Shown here: positions 35,501-47,120 of the stretch, one piece after another
How the letters are laid out: every line of letters begins with the position of its first letter
Numbering within the stretch: the stretch's first letter is position 1
Source: Coenobita brevimanus
Lineage: Eukaryota > Arthropoda > Malacostraca > Decapoda > Coenobitidae
Assembly (NCBI GenBank): GCA_032717465.1
Contig: CM064683.1
Location: 34,922,542 to 34,986,541 of the forward strand
Direction: 5' to 3'
Length of the DNA stretch: 64,000 nucleotides
Made by a program: the position numbers and the translations under genes
Notes under the pieces: generated by a model
Database searches by the model: none
The model's input: the letters and a program-made list of their open reading frames with translations, nothing else
Told to the model about the DNA's origin: nothing

Positions 35501-35521
35501 CTCTCTCTCTCTCTCTCTCTG

Positions 35522-35572
<51 letters not shown>
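35501..35572. repeat. Compound (CT)n(CA)n microsatellite
   Basis: Ten CT units, a GT interruption, then 25 CA units. It is the mirror composition of the 35047-35210 array. Confidence 0.98.
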
Positions 35573-35573
<1 letters not shown>

Positions 35574-36370
35574 GCGCCGGTCTCTCCAACGTCTCATATG
35601 ACAAAAGTGGAGCTGCCAAGTTTGTTTGTCCAGAGTTGAAATCAAGAGTTTTTAGTTCTGTGGTTTCCATAGTACTGTAGCCATTAAGGACGGTTCAGAA
35701 TACAACGACTCAGTGTGCTCCTGCAAAATGAGCTGGCACCTGTTTTCGACAACGCATAAGTATTCCGGGCGTTGGATGTGCATACAGTGAGGCCCGTAGT
35801 ACTTACCACACGTGCAATGTTCAGTTCTCTACTCCTGACTTGCCGTGTCAACGAACTGCGTTGGTAAACACTTGGCTATTGATTGAATGATAAAACCCAG
35901 AAATGGGGCGATTACTTTTGTTGATTTCACCCCATGGACATAGAAAAGAGCGTTCATGTAAAATTATGAGCGTAATATCCGATGTTTGTTAGATTTCATG
36001 GAAGAAAACATATTGTTACAACAGGAAATCTTTTAAAAATCGATTTCATAGTGAAGTATGTCAGCTGAAGCCCTCGGTACATTGCCTTGGAAAGCTGGGA
36101 TTCCAAAGAGTTTCTTTGGTCTCATGTGTAAATATATAGCTAAAAATAAAATTTAATGAATGTATCTACTACGTGCTGAAAGAATCGCATTATCTCATAT
36201 AGGAGAAATGTTATTAGCTTCTGAAAACCATTGCGGTCGGGTCGTGTCGTGTCAGGCAGGGCCGGGTCGTGTCGGGCAGCTCATTTCTCAGCTGAACGTA
36301 AACATCGCTTCGCTACCTTTGCTCCCTCGTAATTACTAAGTCGGCACGCTGACTCCTGAGGTGCTGCTAA
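35573..36370. other. Unexplained DNA
   Basis: A short GC-rich near-duplication (CGGGTCGTGTCG..GCAG) lies at 36237-36282. Otherwise nothing is recognised. Confidence 0.4.
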
Positions 36371-36379
36371 TTGACAGGG

Positions 36380-36800
36380 AAGGAGTTCTGATGTGGTGTG
36401 GTTTGGTGTGGTAAAGTGTTGTTTTTTTTTTTTTTTTTTTTTTTTTTTTTGTCATGATGGTGGTAACTCTGCTACTCTGATGTAGTGTGTGGTGTGGTAT
36501 AGTATGGTGTGCTCTAGTAAGGAGTAACGTGGTGTGGTATAAAGTGGTGTGGCGTACTATGTTGTGGTATATGATGCAGCTGTGTGTGATTGGTAGATGC
36601 AATGGTGATACGAGTAAGGTGGTAGTGATGGCAATTTTGATGGTGTGGCCTAGTATCTGATATGGTGTGAAAGACATATTGAAATAATGATAGTATTGTT
36701 ATTTAAGATGGAATTAATTATGTTATTGGTGTGATATGGTGCAGTGCGTATTGCGATAAGGTGTGCTGTGGTGTAGCGCCACTGGTATTTTTTTCGTTTT
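36380..36800. repeat. GTGGTGTGGT low-complexity block with 29-bp poly(T)
   Basis: GTGTGGTATAGTATGGTGTG-like words recur. A poly(T) run lies at 36422-36450. Confidence 0.7.
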
Positions 36801-37079
36801 CGGCCTTGGTGATGTGGCATAGTATGGACCACAATGCATTTACTCTAAACTGACAAAGATCCCTGAGCCCTTTCAGTTTGGCTGATGACACAGTATAGGA
36901 AGACTGATGAGGAACATTGACTAGTAATCAAGGAGTCTCGTTCGTATCCCTAAGCAAGTTTTCATCAATTTTCATGCAACCAGAATTTATTATTAAAGCT
37001 TCAAAAGTGGCCCAGTTCTGTAAGGTGAAAGCAAACCAACTTCATTAGATGCAGTGACATCCCTGGCAGCCGTGGCGGT

Positions 37080-37690
37080 AACTTTGGTGCGGTGTGGTAA
37101 GGAGTGAAGACGTTACCAACACTGGTGATAGCAACGGTGTACGTGAGGCGAGTCCTTATGGCCTTTGTGGTAGGGTAATGTTAGTGTGGTAGGGTAATGG
37201 AAGTGTGGTAGGATAATAGAAGTGTGGTAGGGTAATGGAAGTGTGATAGGGTAATGATGTTGTGGTACAGCAACAGAGGTATGGTAAGGTAATGGTAGCA
37301 TGGTAGCATAATGATGGTGTGGCATAATAATGGTGGTATGAATATGGTAGGGCAATGGTGGTCTTGGTGTGGTAGGGCAATGATGGTGTGGTAGGGTAAC
37401 GGTGGTGGGGTACAGAAACAATGGTATGGTACAGTATTGGTACTGTGGTAGCGTAATGATGTGGCAAAGTAATGGTGGTATGGTAAGGTAAAGATGGTGA
37501 GGCAGAGTAATGACGTTGTGGCAAAGTAATGGTGTTATGGTAAGGTAATGGTGGTGAGGCAGAGTAATGATGCTGTGCCAAAGTAATGGTGATATGGTAG
37601 GGCAATGGTGGTAAGGTAGTAATAGTTGTGTAGAAAGGTAATGGTGTTATAAGCTAATGGTGTTGTGGTGTGGAATGGTATGTGCAGTGA
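37080..37690. repeat. About 19-bp minisatellite (GTGTGGTAGGGTAATGGAA type)
   Basis: The clearest tandem units lie at 37165-37260, where GTGTGGTAGGGTAATGGAA-like 19-mers follow head to tail. The rest is decayed. Minus-strand Pro/His/Tyr frames are artefacts. Confidence 0.85.
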
Positions 37691-38362
37691 TAGCCTATTC
37701 TTAACCTTGTAAAACTTATTACTGGGGCTACACCAGAGGCGGCTTTTTTAGCTAAGTTCTTAAAAGTTCAAAATTTCTTCTTTTTTTTTTCCCTAAACCC
37801 TCCCAGGCATGTTGACACGAATCGCTTCTTTGTGGTTTGGCACATAAACGCATGTAGACGCGAATTTCATTGTTAAGCAGAAAAAAACTCGCCACAAATA
37901 CAGTTTTCAGCCAATTTGCGTCAAATTTTGGTGCATTCTAGCAGGTGCATCTCTCTTCCGAGGTAAACACTTGGCAACACTGTGACTGCTCTGATGAGAC
38001 AATGCACAGCAGAAGAACCTCAGTACCTCATGACCAGCCGGGCTGAAGGGTAGTGCTGCTGTCAGTCGTCCCTTTTAAATCTGCCATTTTACCCCTTCCA
38101 CCCGAGGCAGAAGCCATTATTGAAATATTGTGATAGTACAGTGTTTTTTACTATACTGTGAAGCAGTTGTGTCTATGGAGCATAGATGTATTGTTTGTAA
38201 AGCATTGAGGCCTGTTATCAGCAGTTAGGCCTAGAGGCAGGAGTCTTGTTTGTTATAGCAGGGTTTCCACTCTGCTTCACCCTGCCCGTAAATGATGTGA
38301 GTATTTTATCTTCTCCCTGCCCGTGAATGATGTATTTTACCTTTATAGTGAAGCCAGTACTT
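37691..38362. other. Unexplained DNA with a short tandem duplication
   Basis: CCCTGCCCGTAAATGATGTG and CCCTGCCCGTGAATGATGTA (about 38281 and 38317) are two adjacent near-copies. No gene is seen. Confidence 0.45.
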
Positions 38363-38471
38363 CAGAGGCATACCTAGAGATTTGGGAGCTCAGGGAGCTA
38401 AGTTCTTTGCAAAAAACCTAGCTCCCCTCATTCTCAAAACTTATCTATTATCTCAGCCGGGATTGTCGGGA

Positions 38472-38473
<2 letters not shown>

Positions 38474-38525
<52 letters not shown>
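38474..38525. repeat. (TA)n microsatellite
   Basis: Pure TA run upstream of the SINE. Confidence 0.97.
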
Positions 38526-38526
<1 letters not shown>

Positions 38527-38528
<2 letters not shown>

Positions 38529-38714
38529 GCAGCCGTGGCTCAGTGGGTTAGAGCGCTCCCCTCTGACCGAAGGGTCGGAGGATTGAATCCACCCAAGGGT
38601 CATTGGTAGACATCAGGAAGGGCATCCGGCCATAAAATGCTACACGCTCCAATCCAAAAGTCCTCTACCCAGGGGCAACGCCTTAGCCCTTCGGAGATAC
38701 CTGGTGTAAAAATC

Positions 38715-38718
<4 letters not shown>
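38527..38718 (+). mobile_element. tRNA-derived SINE, family D, flanked by (TA)n
   Basis: GCAGCCGTGGCTCAGTGGGT then TAGAGCGCTCCCC (A-box and D-arm), an anticodon arm and GGATTGAATCC (B-box) form a tRNA-like head. The body contains AGGAAGGGCATCCGGCC, a motif I recall from SINE and RTE 3' ends in several animals. The 3' end runs directly into (TA)n. Confidence 0.75.
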
Positions 38719-38793
<75 letters not shown>

Positions 38794-38794
38794 A

Positions 38795-38855
<61 letters not shown>

Positions 38856-38895
38856 TAGATAGATATAGATATAGATATATAGATATATATACATA
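38719..38895. repeat. TA-rich compound microsatellite (TA, TAAA, TAGA variants)
   Basis: About 175 bp of TATA with ATAAATAT and TAGATAGATA variants, serving as tail of the SINE and left flank of the palindrome. Confidence 0.95.
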
Positions 38896-40281
38896 TATGT
38901 ACAGCTCCGGACAGATGAAACGGCTACACCCCATCCACCAGCGACTTGGTTTGGGTCTCAGTGGTTATGGTAACAGTTGCAGGTGGAGGGAGGGGGGATG
39001 TGGGAGGGTGAGGAGGGGAGAAATGTGGGCGGAGTTATATAGGGGGTAGTGTGGGAGGGTGAAGAAGCAGCACAGTCTGGCTGGTGGGAGGGGGAGACGA
39101 ATGGTTGGGTAGCGGAGACGAGAGTCTGCTGGAGGGTAAGACAGGTGAGTGTGATTAGATGACAAGAAATTACAAAAAATGAATTATTATAATATCTGCT
39201 GCATATATTGCATTTTATCTACTAAATAAAAACACTGTCTATTATTCACCACCGTATTTGGGTATCCTACTCATTATTATTATCCTTTGGATATTAGGCA
39301 ATAAATAAAGATATTGGACGGTCTTTCGGACCCGAACCAATTTTTTCTTCAGCTATTTCCGTATTCCTATTATCCCTCGTGCTTGAATTCCCCCTTTTTA
39401 TCACTTTCTCCTACGCCCTACATTTTTTTTAGGCATAAGGCAGTTTAACTTTCTCTTTAAATAACCATATTTGTCAACAAATATTCCTTTCATTAATCTA
39501 TTTAATTACCTGTTTTCTTTCAATATGCATTTGTCTAATAATGGGTGTTATACCTTAATTGGCGCCGCTATTTGACGTTTTGAATAAATTTGGTCTAAAT
39601 TTACGCATATATTGCAGTCTCTCTCAAGTAGGCTGGCAACCTCACACATCCTCCCCCCTGCTTTCTCCTTCTCTCGCTACCCGTTCCCTCCTTTCCTTTT
39701 GTAGTACTGTTTATCTATTCTTTCTCATATTTTTAACCTCATTCCTTCTTACAAACTTTTAGTGCCATAGGAATTTCTCCCTTATCACCTACAGTCCTAC
39801 TACGTGAAAGTGGAAAAAACTGCCATCGGGAAAAGAATAACTGGAAATTTATGGCAAAGGTTACGATATTAGTTATTTAGAATGAAAGTGTTGGCAGATA
39901 CGCATTCTTGACGTGATTATCGCAGCCACAGCATTTCGCCTTCATAAAACAGAAGGACTATAGGTTTCATGCATTACCTCCTTACGTCCAGCATTACTGT
40001 GCAGAACGCCATGTATAACACATTAAGGACCACAAGGACAGTACTGGTAGTCATCGTGATTCTCATGACTCTCTCCATAGGCTATTGAAAACAGTGCTTT
40101 ATGCTCAACTTCAGAATTATGTTCTCATCATGGCAATGATAGGCAAAGATAATAAAAACAATATATACAACCAAATTATCATTTATTATACAACAAAGCT
40201 CAAACTGCCTCCGTGCTGCATTCTCAAGGGTGTAACCAGCTCACACAATCACATGTAACCTGAAGAAATTAAATACATGAT

Positions 40282-40283
<2 letters not shown>

Positions 40284-40319
<36 letters not shown>
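40284..40319. repeat. (TA)n microsatellite at the inner end of the left arm
   Basis: TA run immediately before the first 45-bp direct repeat. The right arm ends in a corresponding TA run at 40918-40952. Confidence 0.95.
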
Positions 40320-40320
<1 letters not shown>

Positions 40321-40324
<4 letters not shown>

Positions 40325-40362
40325 CCATGAACAACACTGTTTGATCTAAAATTTATTGTGTT

Positions 40363-40449
<87 letters not shown>

Positions 40450-40490
40450 CCATGAACAACACTGTTTGATCTAAAATTTATTGTGTTGGG
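40321..40490. repeat. Perfect 45-bp direct repeat enclosing (TA)n
   Basis: ATAACCATGAACAACACTGT through TTATTGTGTTGGG occurs at 40321-40365 and, identically as far as I can see, at 40446-40490. A pure TA tract lies between at 40366-40443. Confidence 0.92.
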
Positions 40491-40583
40491 TAAAGCAGAG
40501 GACACTAACTAGCATGGCAACCTACCACACGGAAACCACCATATTGCACTACACGCCACAGAAACCGATGCACAGACCATGAT

Positions 40584-40718
40584 ATCAGCGAAAAGACTAT
40601 GAGAAGAGTATTGCACGAAGCAGGGTTGCATCACAGGACCCTAGCAAACGTTATGTTGACAAGCCAGAGGATTTTTGGAAGTGTGTCACTGAAGGCGCAA
40701 CTGCAGGAGAAAGAATAA
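40584..40718 (+). pseudogene. Tc1-like transposase DNA-binding-domain remnant
   Basis: The 44-residue reading ISEKTMRRVLHEAGLHHR followed by TLANV..TSQRIFGSV matches the second helix-turn-helix of Tc1/mariner transposases (S-x-x-T-x-R-R-x-L-x-E-A-G-L). Upstream coding continues only after a frame shift (ATETDAQTM in another frame). No DDE catalytic region is present. It sits in the loop of the palindrome, supporting the Tc1-type assignment, but cannot encode an active enzyme. Confidence 0.75.
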
Positions 40719-40913
40719 TACTCGGTGAGTATTATTTCTGAGGTTTTCGCTTGTATAAACTAAACTATTCAGTCATACATGACCATAAAAATATAATAGT
40801 AATTACTGCAGGGGGACAACCAGTTTCGTTACAACGTCAGTCCATGCAGAGGAAATTACTTTGGGCATATAGGGTTACTCGATGTTAAATTTCATAAGTG
40901 TAGAGCCTGTATG

Positions 40914-40917
<4 letters not shown>

Positions 40918-40952
<35 letters not shown>
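40918..40952. repeat. (TA)n microsatellite at the inner end of the right arm
   Basis: Mirror partner of the TA tract at 40284-40319. The flanking TGATC/GATCA sequence matches in inverted orientation. Confidence 0.95.
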
Positions 40953-40955
<3 letters not shown>

Positions 40956-42306
40956 CAGATATTTAATTTTTTTCAGGTAGCACGGAGCCAGTTTGAGCTT
41001 TGTTGTATAATAAATGATAATTTGGTTGTATATATTGTTTTTATTATCTTTGCCTATCATTGCCATGATGAGAACATAATTCTGAAGTTGAGCATAAAGC
41101 ACTGTTTTCAATAGCCTATGGAGAGATTCATGAGAATCACGATGACTACCAGTACTGTCCTTGTGGTTCTTAATGTGTTATACATGGCGTTCTGCACAGT
41201 AATGCTGGACGTAAGGAGGTAATGCATGAAACCTATAGTCCTTCTGTTTTATGAAGGCGAAATGCTGTGGCTGCGATAATCACGTCAAGAATGCGTATCT
41301 GCCAACACTTTCATTCTAAATAACTAATATCGTAACCTTTGCCATAAATTTCCAGTTATTCTTTTCCCGATGGCAGTTTTTTCCACTTTCACGTAGTAGG
41401 ACTGTAGGTGATAAGGGAGAAATTCCTATGGCACTAAAAGTTTGTAAGAAGGAATGAGGTTAAAAATATGAAAAAGAATAGATAAACAGTACTACAAAAG
41501 GAAAGGAGGGAACGGGTAGCGAGAGAAGGAGAAAGCAGGGGGGAGGATGTGTGAGGTTGCCAGCCTACTTGAGAGAGACTGCAATATATGCGTAAATTTA
41601 GACCAAATTTATTCAAAACGTCAAATAGCGGCGCCAATTAAGGTATAACACCCATTATTAGACAAATGCATATTGAAAGAAAACAGGTAATTAAATAGAT
41701 TAATGAAAGGAATATTTGTTGACAAATATGGTTATTTAAAGAGAAAGTTAAACTGCCTTATGCCTAAAAAAAATGTAGGGCGTAGGAGAAAGTGATAAAA
41801 AGGGGGAATTCAAGCACGAGGGATAATAGGAATACGGAAATAGCTGAAGAAAAAAGTTATGAAAAAATTGGTTCGGGTCCGAAAGACCGTCCAATATCTT
41901 TATTTATTGCCTAATATCCAAGAGATAATAATAATGAGTAGGATACCCAAATACGGTGGTGAATAATAGACAGTGTTTTTATTTAGTAGATAAAATGCAA
42001 TATATGCAGCAGATATTATAATAATTCATTTTTTGTAATTTCTTGTCATCTAATCACACTCACCTGTCTTACCCTCCAGCAGACTCTCGTCTCCGCTACC
42101 CAACCATTCGTCTCCCCCTCCCACCAGCCAGACTGTGCTGCTTCTTCGCCCTCCCACACTACCCCCTATATAACTCCGCCCACATTTCTCCCCTCCTCAC
42201 CCTCCCACATCCCCCCTCCCTCCACCTGCAACTGTTACCATAACCACTGAGACCCAAACCAAGTCGCTGGTGGATGGGGTGTAGCCGTTTCATCTGTCCG
42301 GAGCTG

Positions 42307-42339
42307 TATATATGTATATAGATATAGATATATACCGGT

Positions 42340-42383
<44 letters not shown>
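42307..42383. repeat. TA-rich microsatellite
   Basis: TATATAGATATAGATATA then pure TA to 42383, on the outer right side of the palindrome. Confidence 0.95.
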
Positions 42384-42390
<7 letters not shown>

Positions 42391-42664
42391 AAAGCTTATA
42401 GATTTTTAAGGCTTTGGGGCCCCCCCCCTCAATTGGGGGCCCGGAGGGCAGTTTCAAACAGCCCCCCCACCCCCCCTCAGGTACGCCACTGCAATACTTA
42501 TATTTGTGAAACATATAGTGCCTGGATTAGTGAAATAATTGACTACCATAGGAGGCGTTATGTATGCCTTAGAAATATGCCATAGTCGCTAAGGGAATAG
42601 GTGGTCACGTATGCCATTGAGTCGGGAAGGGAATAATAGAGGATGTTGGGATGGAATCATGTGA

Positions 42665-43080
42665 TTGTGTTTTATATTGCATATGGTTTAGTGTGAAATA
42701 TACGTATAAAATAGTGCGGCGAGTGTTTTCGTCAAGAAATATTGCGTGCATTAACTGAATTAGCACAAACCTAGCACAAGTATCTGAGACAACAAATACT
42801 CCACACGATCACAGACTTCAGTGAAAAGGTATTGTACCAATCTCAGACAGTGCTATATTACGTATGGTTTACTGTGAAACATACATATAAAATAGTGCAG
42901 CAAGTGTTCACTGAGAATTATTGAGTGCATTGACTGACTTAGCGAAAACCTAGTGCAAGGGTCACGGACAAGAAATACACCACACGTATATACGTATGTC
43001 GTGCAGCGAATGTTCGTGGGGAAATCTACTGTGTGTATCACATGTGTTAGGTAAACGTAGCACAAGGAGGAGAGAACAAA
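42665..43080. repeat. Diverged tandem repeat, about 150-180-bp unit, two to three copies
   Basis: Unit 1 (about 42680-42850) and unit 2 (about 42850-43000) share TATGGTTTA.TGTGAAA.ATA, ATAAAATAGTGC.GC.AGTGTT, TTGAGTGCATT.ACTGA-like and AAACCTAG..CAAG.GT. A third, shortened unit (CGTATGTCGTGCAGCGAATG) follows to 43080. Confidence 0.75.
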
Positions 43081-43085
43081 ATACA

Positions 43086-43086
<1 letters not shown>

Positions 43087-43119
<33 letters not shown>
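43087..43119. repeat. (CA)n microsatellite
   Basis: About 16 CA units directly after the third tandem unit. Confidence 0.97.
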
Positions 43120-43123
<4 letters not shown>

Positions 43124-45218
43124 TAACTTCTCATCTTCAAACCCTTCAAGGTCCTGCCAGCATCTCAACACCTCTGGAGGAAGTGAGTTATCCATATTTT
43201 GTTGATTTGTATATTGACCTATTTCTATATTTCTACATTTTTTACACAAATAAGTATTTTTTTTTTACATATACACATATGAGATGGAAGAAATTTCAGC
43301 TTCAATGTCAGTACCTAGCAAAAAGACTGGTGGTCATGTAGAGTTTCTGAGAGCACTATCAAAAATCTTATGATATTTTACGTGTATACTTTGAGTAAAA
43401 AAGAAAATAATAAAGCCTAACGAACGAAAATATGTAGGTGTGGATGAGGCAGGGAAAGAGAGTGTTTTTATCTCACTTGCGGGCGAGAAGTATTCTGTTT
43501 GTCGTCCATTTATTCGAAAACTATTGGACGTATCGATTTACTGTAAGATCCACGATAAAGATAAGTGAATTCTACATATGTACAGGACATAATGTAACAT
43601 CTCTGATGAAAAGTCGTTGATACATAGGCGGGAATACAACTGCTATTGTGCGCACATGACGAAAGTGCCGCACGGGCATGGGTACCCAGTAGTTTATTGC
43701 AATTTACTCGGGGAACTATGAGGGGCATGAAAAATCTGTGGGAACCTTGAGAAAGTTCACAAAACACTACACAAGATTATGAAATTCAACACAAGACTAT
43801 GAAATAAAAACACAACCTGTGCGAGAAAACTTTTGCGGTAGAACCCTCTGAATAAAAATCAGATTTTTTTTGGGGGGTTGGCTTTTTGCTATTTTCTCGA
43901 AAACTACAAATCGTATCACAACCGGACTTTCTCATGAGAAAACTGATGAAATCCTCTATCAAAACTTCTTATAACATTTTTCTGTATGATGGAAAACATT
44001 CGAACTAGGATGCTGGTAAGAGAGACTGATGTTCCGAAATGTTTATTCACACCAGCATAATGTACTTTTATTCGTTTTTTTTTTTTTTCTTATTGGCTAG
44101 AACAAACATTGGCGAAAAAGATGATGTAGGTTTCATGGCAATATATGTGGGTTTGGGTGGCGATAATAAGGCGAGAATACCTGTTTTCAGCAGTGCACAG
44201 GCGGGCTTATGGGGAGTGGGGTGGAATAAAATCATGTGTCAGCAAAACTTATAAAACTTATACGTGCGCAAGAGGGTTAAGTACAAAAATGTCATGAGTG
44301 GGAGTGCCCACCAGCCACTCCCTTGATGTAGTGATGCCCTTATGTGGCTACATTGAGTGATACAACAAACATTACATTATAACCCAAGAAATCATTCACT
44401 AAACAGCGTTAACCCTATCATCAAATGACACAATGACATTTGATAATCTAGTGGGTTAAGGGGCATCAATAAAACAGGGCCTGCAGTGGTTTACATCTGA
44501 GTGATAGTTGGGTTACTGGCTCACGTAATGATACAGAGGCAAGTGTGGCTGGTTACCATTGCCTTCCTGGACTGGGTCCCTTAACTCCTGATGAGTAAAA
44601 CACGAAAAAAGGACTGGATTGTGCATGGATAGACAATACAATAATTGTTTCAAGTCATTATTGCTCACCGGATGTTTGAAAACCATTTTTTGCGTGTATG
44701 CATCCTTTATTGTACATAGTGATAGAGTCATTCAGGTGATATGTATCCATATCTGACTTAAGACAAACTAACCTTGCCTGGACCTAACCAAAGAATACTC
44801 TAACCCAGCAAAGTTCATTAATCTTTTCAGTCCATGCTGTCTTGATTGCTTTGTTCTAACCAACAGACGATTTATTCAGTTTACGAGAAAATTTAAGTAA
44901 TGGAGACGTTACATACAGCACTCCATACCCGTTTGCTACCATAGATCTCCCTTTACATGAATGATTATCTTTGGTAATAGCCCAGTGAAAATGAAAAAAA
45001 GATGTCATTGGATTGATGAGGTTAAATATGTTGGTAATTTGATTCAGTCATCTTTAAAACCAACTGAACTGTCACTGGGAAACCATTAGCAACACACCAT
45101 CGTCACATTAAAAATAATATGAAAAGAAAAGAGAGAAAATATATAGGATGCAGTCAAGAAACATGGCTAACTCAGCTTAGCCCGTATCCACCAGGGGTTT
45201 CCCGCCATCACCCACTCC
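43120..45218. other. Unexplained AT-rich DNA
   Basis: No gene. A small imperfect palindrome, TTAACCCTATCATCAAATG ... CATTTGATAATCTAGTGGGTTAA, lies at about 44410-44458. Otherwise there is nothing of note. Confidence 0.4.
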
Positions 45219-45533
45219 TTACGGGGAATTTCGAGATTTTGGGAAGAATGCCCATACTTCAAACCCTAATATCTGCCAAACTGTAATAGCTAGAGAAGAA
45301 AATAAAGATACATAAAACTCAACAACTCTTCCTCTTTCAAACGAAAGTATCCTGAGGTCTCCAGGTGGTCCAGTCGATGAGTAAGGAAAAGTTAAAGATG
45401 ACTGGTTTTCCGTGTTTTGGCAGGCTAATCCAGGTGCGCGCCACTGCCAGTGACCTTTGACTCGCTGGCTAACGTTGGCACCACTGACTGGTGTGGTGAT
45501 TGTAACACTGCCTGGCCTCTCGGAATATTCCAC
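45219..45533 (-). other. Unrecognised 104-codon frame
   Basis: A stop-free frame from ATG with balanced composition (for example GANVSQRVKGHWQWRAPGLA and SSTGPPGDLRILSFERGRVV), unlike the low-complexity frames. It may be part of a repeat-encoded protein or chance. There is no neighbouring exon, promoter or domain to support a gene. Confidence 0.25.
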
Positions 45534-45761
45534 TCATTCTTTTTACTTTTCCTTACTGACCGTCTTAAGGATGAGTCATCACCCTGTCCATGTGGCTCTC
45601 CATTGGGTTTTCCACCCATTTCCTAGTGCCACTATGCCAGGTAGATGTGTGGGAAAATGATAGCTCTTTATTTTCTGTACTCACTTCTTGCATCAAGTAT
45701 AAAAGTTTCCCTCTACTGCAGCACTTACATTTGCACTTGACATCATTATTACGAGTAATTG

Positions 45762-47116
45762 TGTAGTGCCATAATTTTAAGTATAGCATAAGTTAGTATA
45801 AGCTAGTACTGTAATTGTAATCTTAAGCTTAGGTAGTGTTATAAATATAGTTCGTACAGTTCATGATTTAACCGTTTAGTTCTTTATTTAAGTTTAGTCT
45901 TACTTGATATTCATAATGTGAGCATGATTCTGATACTGATAGTACTAAGCTGAGTATTATGATTATGATTAACTTTTATTACATATGAGCCAGCCGTTTC
46001 AACAAAGATGTATAACCACAGAAGTTTTAGTAGGGATTAATAATCGCGAACGTCTTTCTTCGTATTCTGATCTAGAGATGTATATGTCAGAGTTAATAGT
46101 GCTCCCCTTTTGAACTAAGCAGTGGTGGATTGAGAGTTGTCTGAAATAAGATTGTTGATGATAGTCAATAGTGAAACGCGAAATTCATGTTATTGGAGTC
46201 ATGTCATCAGTCACGTAGGCATATAAGCCGACACCGGTAATAAAACTGTTCAGATTCCTAATTGATTTGGCATCATTTTGATTAAAGATCCTTTATGCCT
46301 ATTACAAAATTTTAAACATTGTAAGTCATTTATCTATATATGTTGAGTGCAGACGTATTTTTCGTATTCTTTGGAGATCTTAAACAGCCAATAAAATTAC
46401 AAAGTAATCAGTTAAAGTTTTAGCCAATCTCTGAATACTGTGTTGGTCAAGTATAAAAAGGCTGGGGGCAGTGCCAACTGCTAGAGTTCCTCTCTGTATT
46501 GTTCGCAGGTTAGTGCCTGAACTCTCAGCCCCCCCTTTCTTCCTCGTGTAATGTAAGTCATCATATATGTTCGTGAGTTAAATTGGTGATGTTTCCCCTC
46601 ATCCCACTTGTACTGAATAATGAGATAGCTGTTCCTCCCCGTATCATTCACAGATGGTAGTTACCAAGGATTCGAGCGTTCTAGCCACGGCCTAACCTAT
46701 AACACACTAAATCACCCCCCCTCCTTAGTTCATGGAATCAAAGTGAATATCGGCTGGTCCATGTGATTACTGCTCCATTTGATTATTGTGTCTAATTTAT
46801 ATATGATTCTTAAGTTGTTGTACACATTCAGTCTTGGAGAACATTCTTTGGTGGTAATCTTTAGGTTTCTTCCTGATAAGTCCATCAGAGACCACGGGAA
46901 TAATGTATTCATGTGTAACAGTATTCTTTGAATATTAATTTAGTGTGTATAGATACATATTTCTGGAGTTATACTATAGATCATTATTGAATATTAATTT
47001 AGTTCGTGAAGATTCATATTTCTGGTGATATAGTTCCTCATTATATTTTGTTTGGTTTTATTCACAGTTCGAAGAGTAATCTGTATTTCAGTTCTTAATG
47101 TTTAGTAAATTTTAGG
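45762..47116 (+). mobile_element. Long LTR-like repeat, copy 2, main part
   Basis: Starts TGTAGTGCCATAAT like copy 1 and is collinear with 7436-8146 then 11262-11960 without the LINE block, proving that block is an insertion in copy 1. It includes a TATAAAAAGG motif at 46452. The copy continues after three insertions at 47887-48000 and about 51134-51183, ending CATTACA (51148) then CTGGTGGCATTAGCGG, a plausible LTR end and primer-binding region. No gag or pol is attached. Confidence 0.7.
46452..46460 (+). promoter_or_regulatory. TATA-box-like motif in LTR copy 2
   Basis: TATAAAAAG is in the position equivalent to 8117 of copy 1, followed by a GC-richer start region. Confidence 0.55.
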
Positions 47117-47120
47117 TTAA

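Larger units (their letters stand above)
38902..42306. mobile_element. Tc1/mariner-like element forming a 3.4-kb palindrome
   Basis: The ends are CAGCTCCGGACAGATGAAAC and its exact reverse complement, each flanked by TA (38900-38901 and 42307-42308), as for Tc1/mariner target duplication. The arms, 38902-40319 and 40918-42306, are inverted copies of about 1.4 kb. They are nearly identical by eye, with sparse substitutions and one ~40-bp indel near 40222-40260. The ~600-bp centre (40320-40917) carries two TA microsatellites, a perfect 45-bp direct repeat and a Tc1-like transposase scrap. Short frames in the arms, such as the 67-codon frame at 39559 mirrored at 41637, appear in both orientations and are not recognised. 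Confidence 0.8.
38363..42491. mobile_element. hAT-like element containing nested insertions
   Basis: The left end CAGAGGCATACCTAGA and the reverse-complemented right end CAGTGGCGTACCTGAG are inverted repeats of the CAGTGGCGTACCTAG hAT type. The 8-bp duplication is CAGTACTT (38355-38362) versus CAATACTT (42492-42499), 7/8. The original element is small: about 160 bp remains on the left (to about 38525) and about 110 bp on the right (GGGGCCCCCCCC-rich). Everything between is a SINE, TA microsatellites and a 3.4-kb Tc1-type palindrome. The element looks like a short hAT MITE used as a landing pad. Confidence 0.75.

Noticed and set aside
36860..36975. tRNA-like patch (GACTAGTAATCAAGGAGTCT, GTTCGTATCCC)
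   Set aside because: Partial B-box resemblance only; no A-box or repeat copies seen in the window.
38637..38934. Ile-Tyr-rich frames
   Set aside because: TA microsatellite translations.
44405..44460. Third TTAA-bounded piggyBac-like element
   Set aside because: The TTAACCC...GGGTTAA motif is only a ~50-bp imperfect hairpin with no element-length interior.
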